Assembly: GCA_035079385.1 (NCBI GenBank)
Contig: JAVHKY010000054.1
Coordinates: 7,541,501 to 7,605,500, forward strand
Direction of reading: 5' to 3'
DNA length: 64,000 nt
From: Aspidiotus rigidus
Lineage: Eukaryota; Arthropoda; Insecta; Hemiptera; Diaspididae
In this document: one piece after another, positions 57,528 to 64,000 of the stretch
How the letters are laid out: every line of letters begins with the position of its first letter
Numbering within the stretch: position 1 is the stretch's first letter
Program-made: the position numbers and the translations under genes
The notes under the pieces: generated by a model
Told to the model about the DNA's origin: nothing
What the model saw: only the letters and a program-made list of their open reading frames with translations
Databases searched by the model: none

Positions 57528-60500
57528 TCTATTAAATATAAAATTGAGGCATGATATAGATTAAATTTTTGTTGCCAGGGACTCCATTTTCGAACCGCGA
57601 GCTTTCTTATGACGATGAGTTCCTAGGTCTAGTATATAAATCCCTCCTATTCTGATACTCGGTTTCAAAATGTACAACACTCGCCAGATAAAATCTGCCG
57701 TCAATTTTTATAACAATAAAAGAAGAGCAGGGGTCCAGTATTTATATAAATTCAGTTCATTCAGTTACCAGGTAGGAATTTGCTGCTACTGTATGAGCAG
57801 TTCTCGGTTTCGTAAAATTAGTTTTTCTAAAAATTCCCTTTAAAGGATTTAGAAAGCCTATTCGATCGTAAACTAACGTTGTTGGAGCGCATTTTAATAA
57901 TGGAGAAGGTCAGAGATAGAAGAATAAATTTCTCGTTTAAATAAACCGCCTTCTCTTTTCTGTAGACGGTATATATGCCGCTTCAACTTATAATTAAACT
58001 TTACGTTTTAATTTAGTAGTTGTAAATTTAGTCTACAGATGAAGCGTCGTGTAGACTACAACATAAATACTTTCCGTTGCTGACGTTTCCGTCTCGTAAA
58101 ATTTTTCCTCGATGGAATAGAATTTTCCTCTGTATGAACTAGATAGTCGTATTTACGTAGATTTTGATAATATCGTGAGCATTTATATTTATATGTAAAT
58201 GCTTTTTCTTTTTTTCCCTCTTTGAGATCTTGTTGAGTCATTTTTTTTTTTTTTTTTTTTAAGGAAATTGATATTCTCGTAATGTAAATTGGATAAGCGC
58301 ATAAATTGTAAAAGGCTGTATCGTATTCAAAATAAGATGTACCTACTATATACTTATTGTGAAATGATTTTAAGTTATTCTAGTCCAGGTTTTGTCGGAA
58401 GTTTTCATTAGACCGAATTTGGTAGAAATTGTTGTAAAACTTCAGACTGATTCGGAGAATACAAAGAATGTTGCGAAGGTTTTCCTTGCCTGAAAAACTA
58501 TAAATGATGAATATAAAATAAAAATACAATAATTCTTTTTAATATTTGTGGGTTAAAATGTAACATTAGCTCATGCTTTCTGTAGTATAGAGCTCAAAGC
58601 TCAGATTTTCCCGTTTTACCCTTTTTGTATAGCTTAGAGCTTGAAAAGTCACTCATTTCTTGCCCACCATTCCAAATTTCTGGCAAAAAAGCGGCTATTT
58701 CACTCCTGTAGGTGATACATTTTTTGGAAAAACAATTACGTCCAGATTATAACGTTATCAGAGGATTCAGAAAAATTGTTTGCCTAAATATCTGAGAAAC
58801 GAGCTTTGAGCTTTATACAAATAGGAAAAGAGGTCGTCCGGATCACCCATCATGAAGTTGAAAAGAACGGCGGGTTTTTTTTCGATGCTATGTAGGGACA
58901 AATTTAATTCTGATATTGAGAAATAAATATCTTCCTCCTGTCAAATATGGCACAAAAATTGAAAATCTTTCAAATCCAACTACTTCGATGGTTGAAATTT
59001 TGTCAAGTGTCCCATAGTGTCGGTTCTACAACTTTCCTCGCTGGGAGGACAAGATGTGTACTGTATAGTTCAATAAATTTCTTTCTTCAAATTTTTACAT
59101 TGCTTCGAAAAATTTGTCGCCCGAGTTGACATTTTCTCAAATTCCCTCTCCTTACTCCAAATAAAAGAAGTTCAAGTCGAAAAAAATCTCCGTTCAAAAT
59201 TTCAAATTTTGACCTATGGGTGCTGGGACTTAGAAACATTCAAGTCCGATATCCAATATAATACCTTTTAAGGTCTCGCTTCTAATAACAAAAAAGGAAA
59301 AAAAAAAAGGAGAACAGAAATCTTACCCAATACCCAATTGAATGAGGGTAGGTCAGTTTTACGGAGCCCAAATTGGAAAAAAAAATCTTGGAACAGGTTC
59401 CATATCAAAAGTGTTCACCCCAACGGGTTGTTTCGGTAGAGTATTACAAACTACCCAGAAAGCCGTAACATTCCATAAATAATGTTGTCAACAAAATTAT
59501 TATTGATTACACATCGCACCTATTAGTAGAATTTGGTAAATAACACCAAAAAATACCCCTGTGATATTAATAATATTTAATAAAAATGATGAAAATAAAT
59601 TGAAATTAATCATTCAACTAAAGAATGAACGGAAAATCAACTAAAACTGGAAAGCTAGATCATAGAATAGAATGATAATCAAATAATAATACATATTTTA
59701 GGTATGTTCCAAGTATACATTCATCCGAGTCCGACTTTGTTCTGTTTTGTATAAGGTCTACACCTAATTCTCGTTAAATAAAATTTACCGAGCATGAATT
59801 TTTATATTTTCGCTGTATCTTATTTTGAAAAGGTGAAACAGTGTAGAGGTAACAATTAAAACGTGTTACAATATCAATTCGTTTTTCATTTGTAAGCCGG
59901 AAACAAATTGTAATTATACTGAACAAGAAATTCACTTCTGCCATATTGACCATGACAGTTGATAAAATAAAATAAAAATGAATTATTATTCATCACTTTT
60001 TAAAATCGGATAATTGTCGTTATCGTCTCTTCTTTAGTAAAGAAAATAATTGCCTAGCCTACAAACTCTATTTAAGAAAAAATAAAAAATAAATTTTCAT
60101 TAGTTATCGTAATCTGACCTGCGAAAGTGAAACTATGGAACTCGAAAATAGAATTTATCAAAATTATTGAAAATAAAACTACTTTTTAAAATTATTATTA
60201 ACTTGTTGTTGAAAAACCCTCTTTTTGATTGAGTATTCTTGTTGTTACGAATATTTTTGTAGCCCACTTATGGGGGACATATAAAAGTAATAACTAGTAA
60301 TACCTATATCAAATTATTATCTCGTAACATGAAGGAAGAAAAAAAAAAACTAAAAATAAGGGTGAATTACGATATCAATATCCACCAAGTGAAATAAATG
60401 ATAGATAAATTACAAGAATACGTCAAAACTTTTCTTTACTTCAATTGAATATGTGATAAGCATTTCGTAAAGTTTTGCTAACGAGTCATTATCGGTAGTT

Positions 60501-62559
60501 AAAAAATCGATTAATATTTATATGGATTATTCGCATTCACTCGTTCTCCCTTAAGACTTAATTTCAGGTTGTTCTCTTCGTATTTCAAAAAAAAAAACAA
60601 GGAAAAACGTATATAATAAGGGTAGTTTTTAAGATGTTAAAGATACAATCCGATTTCGCGAGGTACGAATCTAGATTACATTTCGACCATGTGAAATAAT
60701 GAGATCCGACAGCGAAAGTTCCCCAAGATGATGTACGTTAGTTATAAGATAAAAATAGTTCGAAGACAGAATGTTACACTAGGAATGAGAAATACTCTCG
60801 AGGAGGTGTAAAAAAGATTATTTATAAACCTGAAATAAGTATGAAATGAATCAACTTTGATAGTTGAAAATCAGGTCGATAAGTAGTATCCCAGTCTAAA
60901 CGAGCACACGTACGTCTACTGTTAAGTATGCCGAGTTTTGAAGGAGTAAACCACTACAAAAAATACGTTAGTAGGTACTTTGAAAATAGGATTATATTTG
61001 AGGTTCGATTTAATACTCGTAGTAGCAATTAAGATGGATGCGATTTAACAGCACAGCGAGAGAAAATTATCATTATAGTAGTACCAAGAGTAACACTGCA
61101 ATGAGAGCTCAGTACGCGCCAAGAAGAGAGAACATGCTACTACCTGTTACAGTGTCACGGGCACTCTACAGGTGAGATCTGTGATCAAGATCTCGTTCCA
61201 TAGCCAATCAGAATCCAGCATCATCATAGGTTTATCAGTTTTGTTCCACTCTGGAATTTTATCAGACAAAACCAAAACAGTGTTGAAAGTCGAAGTGGAA
61301 CAAAGTACGAAGTCTCGACCTCGTGAAACGAAAAATGAAAAATGCCTACCTAGTTTTGTTTTGTTCATCGAAAATGATGCGTTTTCAAATCAGACGTGTT
61401 CATGAATGTTGGTAACGTGTACCGCCAAAACGTTTCTCGTTTCCATCTTTTCTCTCGAACTAGAAGTGATCGTTTGCGTAACTCATTCCGTGATCGAATG
61501 ATTCTCTGAAATGGCTACTTCAAATTCTTCGAGAATAAGAAGTGAACAGCACCGCTGAATTTGTCGTATACATTCATTTAATTGTATGAATTCGTAGCAT
61601 GACTTTACGACCTTCCTCCGAACGTTTTCCGAATATTTTCCAGTTTCGGTTCGGTAAGTTATTCGACGTTCATTATTTTCCGCGTACGAAAACCGACAAT
61701 GAGCGTTGATCAAAGAAGTGGTTTATTAACTCACCCGTATAAAAAATTAATGTATACCCACCCTTCTGAAGTTTCTCTTCGTGGCGAACTGATTCCTGCT
61801 TCCTGTAATTATTTTCCTTTCTCGTCGGTGACTCGAACTCCGCTTTGTCTGTCCGATTTTCGTTTCGTCTTTGTGATCAACAACAGATGTATAACAATGC
61901 GAATGATTCACTTCGGTATGTTTCCGCATGCAATCTAGTTACGTGTTTTTGTATTATCCATTTTTTACGTTCGTTTATGGTTTGATGTTCAGAAATGATA
62001 TGTCTGCTGGAGTATGATGTCATTAGTTTTTTTCGTTTGAAGTTCTCGATCATTCTCCTGCTGTATCTTCGTTCGTAGTATCTAATTTAGGTTTCATTGC
62101 CCCGCCGCACTATGTTTTCCCTTATTCGGACCCTACTCTGTTTGTTGAACGGGAAAACCGTTATCAAACAGTTAAGATATCGAGTACCTACCTATCGAAG
62201 AGTCCCACTATTTTCCTGGTCTAGAAATTTAATTTTCTTGGGCGCTTGATTCGGATAAAATAATTTAGTTTTGAAGGAAATTAGCACCTCGCGAGATTCT
62301 TTGGACAAAACTTGCTATTTGCGTCATTCAATGGTCGCTTGGTTCGTTGAATGGTGCAAGTAGGGGATTTTTAAATCTGGATTTCGGAAGTAGAAATTTC
62401 TTTAAATACTGAGGAAATCCCTTTACTCCCATGATTGAAGTCTCGTCACAGTATGAAGCTGTTCATTCATGTAGCCTCGGAACAAAATTTTTTCGTCTTA
62501 GATTCTTAGAATTTCAACTCAGTAAATGAGGGTTAGTTAGTGTTCATATTTCCAAATTT
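57528..62559. other. AT-rich non-coding DNA
   Basis: Poly-T (about 58,240-58,260) and poly-A runs. A CpG-richer patch at about 61,400-61,900 carries overlapping short frames on both strands without family signal. Confidence 0.35.
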
Positions 62560-62732
62560 CCGATGACGTTACGCGGCGAATCACTGTTAGTAGGGTTCGT
62601 AACAACGTGCGCAGATCGGTCGGCATACAGGTATGAAATTCGAACTTGACCGAGGTCGCGCGCTAGCACATGCGAAATTAGTGTAGTAATCGTATATGGC
62701 AGGTTAGTAGTTCCGTGCCGACTGCCGAGAAG
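62560..62732 (+). promoter_or_regulatory. candidate promoter with untranslated first exon
   Basis: A CpG-rich island-like patch (GACGTTACGCGGCGAATC, GAGGTCGCGCGCTAGC) in AT-rich DNA is followed by two possible donors: ATACAG|GTATGA (about 62,631) and GAGAAG|GTGAGATG (after 62732). It could be an alternative first exon of a + strand gene. No product is inferred. Confidence 0.25.
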
Positions 62733-64000
62733 GTGAGATGCGATTTGGCTGCACTATATTAGACCGATTAGACCTGGTAAATGGAGTCGAGGAAATCGTC
62801 ACTAACTTGAATTTTGAGTTCTGAAGAAATCTGAGAATCGTTATTCCCTAGGAGCTGAAGATTATCAAAAAACATCTTAATAGCGATCTTGAGTTTGAAA
62901 TTTTCGTTTTTGTCCTAACGAAGCTTATTGCGTTTAATGTTGTACGGGTTGCAATATTTTATTGAATCTCGCTGAAGACAAACAATATCTGAAAAGTATA
63001 TTTTCTCAGTATTTTTTATCAAGTTTTTGTCAAAATTTGTTAGTATCGATCAAAATACCAATATTAGAGCTTTCCTACAAAATTGTTCACCTTCAATATT
63101 GAATTTTGATCAATATTACTTGTGGTTGGAGATGAAACACAGTGCTGAAAATACTTTACTTTATTCAATTACACTAGGAGTTTTTCAAGAACTTGAACGA
63201 AATTTTCGAGATAAATTAATTTGAAGTCATTGTTTGTCCCATATCAGTGAGATTTGATGAAATAAGTATTAAATGCGCACGACATTAAAAGCCTTATTGT
63301 GATCATCGTCTTGGGCCAAGTTTCCTGTTAAATTGCCACCTGCAGCGACTCTTTCGCTGTCGGATTACCAGGTAATGTTGTGTCTTGAGTGATGGCATTT
63401 GAGTGATATAAATTTGTCGATCAACGCTTCTTCTTCTGCTTAGATGTATGTCATCTCGATTTTCTCTTCGGACGCGTTCCAGAAAGGAAAAAAGCGTTCA
63501 ATATATCTGGCTGTTTAATAAAATTGTTTTTTCCTTTTTTCCTACCGAAGGAAATTCAGTGTTTATCGTTATCGTACAACGGTTTTCTGATATAACTTGG
63601 CAGTGAAATACTTATATACAGCGCGCACTGGTAGGATGACTGCATAAATTCGCCTAGGAAATAATAAGACAACCATAAACCGAAAGACAAGACATGGAGA
63701 CGGATAACGAGAGAAAACTTTGTACCGAATTATATTATCTCGTGTAACGTCAGCCGTATTCCTTCTGTGTACTTAGCCGAAAAGCCAAACAGCTATTGGC
63801 GAAAAGCTATTAAAGTTAATACCCGATACGGATACGAATTTATCTTCCCGCATACCCTCTACTCCTCATCGCTTTTCCCAATCAGAGCAACAATGTACTC
63901 TGGCGCGTATATTCTTCCTTCGTACCCTTCACCAAAATCGCGAACTACAAAATTTACGTCCCACGTTGACGGTATCTTATTGAAAAATTTTCATGACGTG
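62733..64000. other. non-coding DNA to the window end
   Basis: No supported gene or repeat; short frames only. Confidence 0.35.

Overview
The window is nuclear DNA of an insect. Its genes carry short introns (mostly 60-80 bp), background DNA is AT-rich, and the transposon debris is of arthropod type (R1-clade LINE, MULE and Helitron-like fragments, MITEs). A very AT-rich mitochondrial nad1 fragment sits in nuclear sequence, and TTAGG-type motifs occur. A hemipteran such as a scale insect, mealybug or aphid relative would fit, but I cannot fix the order from sequence alone.

Positions 1-20,260 are gene-dense. In order: the last two exons of an unidentified + strand gene (1-292); a DEAD-box mRNA-export helicase of the DDX19/Dbp5 family (minus, 1,369-3,831, ten exons); mitochondrial ribosomal protein L15 (plus, 5,031-6,290, five exons); a large zinc-finger protein related to ZNF800 with an N-terminal pipsqueak-type HTH (minus, 7,410-11,980, nine coding exons); the complex III assembly factor UQCC1 (plus, 16,834-18,658, six exons); and the 3-methyladenine DNA glycosylase MPG (plus, 19,417-20,258, two exons). 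I rebuilt all five named models exon by exon; reading phases close and conserved motifs are present. DDX19/mRpL15 and ZNF800-like/UQCC1 are divergent pairs. mRpL15/ZNF800-like is convergent, and so is the partial first gene with DDX19. These are housekeeping neighbours, not an operon or pathway.

From about 22 kb to 45 kb the DNA is mostly mobile or repetitive. It holds two inverted-repeat MITEs (24.35-25.01 kb), a 5'-truncated and frameshifted R1-like LINE (about 27.9-29.77 kb), and arrays of a 45-bp minisatellite (31.3-32.5, 37.1-38.35 and 41.7-42.3 kb, plus scattered diverged units). Two broken MULE transposase C-termini with SWIM fingers lie at 32.64-33.3 and 36.4-36.98 kb. The centrepiece is a 5.4-kb foldback-like element (37,004-42,396). 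Its long inverted arms begin with a perfect stem-loop closed by a GAA triloop, carry the minisatellite, and enclose a 200-codon Helitron-like N-terminal ORF. A second class of ends in the same family keeps the GAA loop but changes both sides of the stem together.

A 398-codon Tyr/Ser/Pro-rich exon (45,154-46,377) is probably the first coding exon of a long + strand gene. If so, the rest of the window is largely its intron. That stretch holds microsatellites, a perfect 21-bp inverted repeat, two more MITE-like elements, a mitochondrial nad1 fragment (about 51.11-51.50 kb) and a diverged minisatellite tract. I see no rRNA, confident tRNA or CRISPR.
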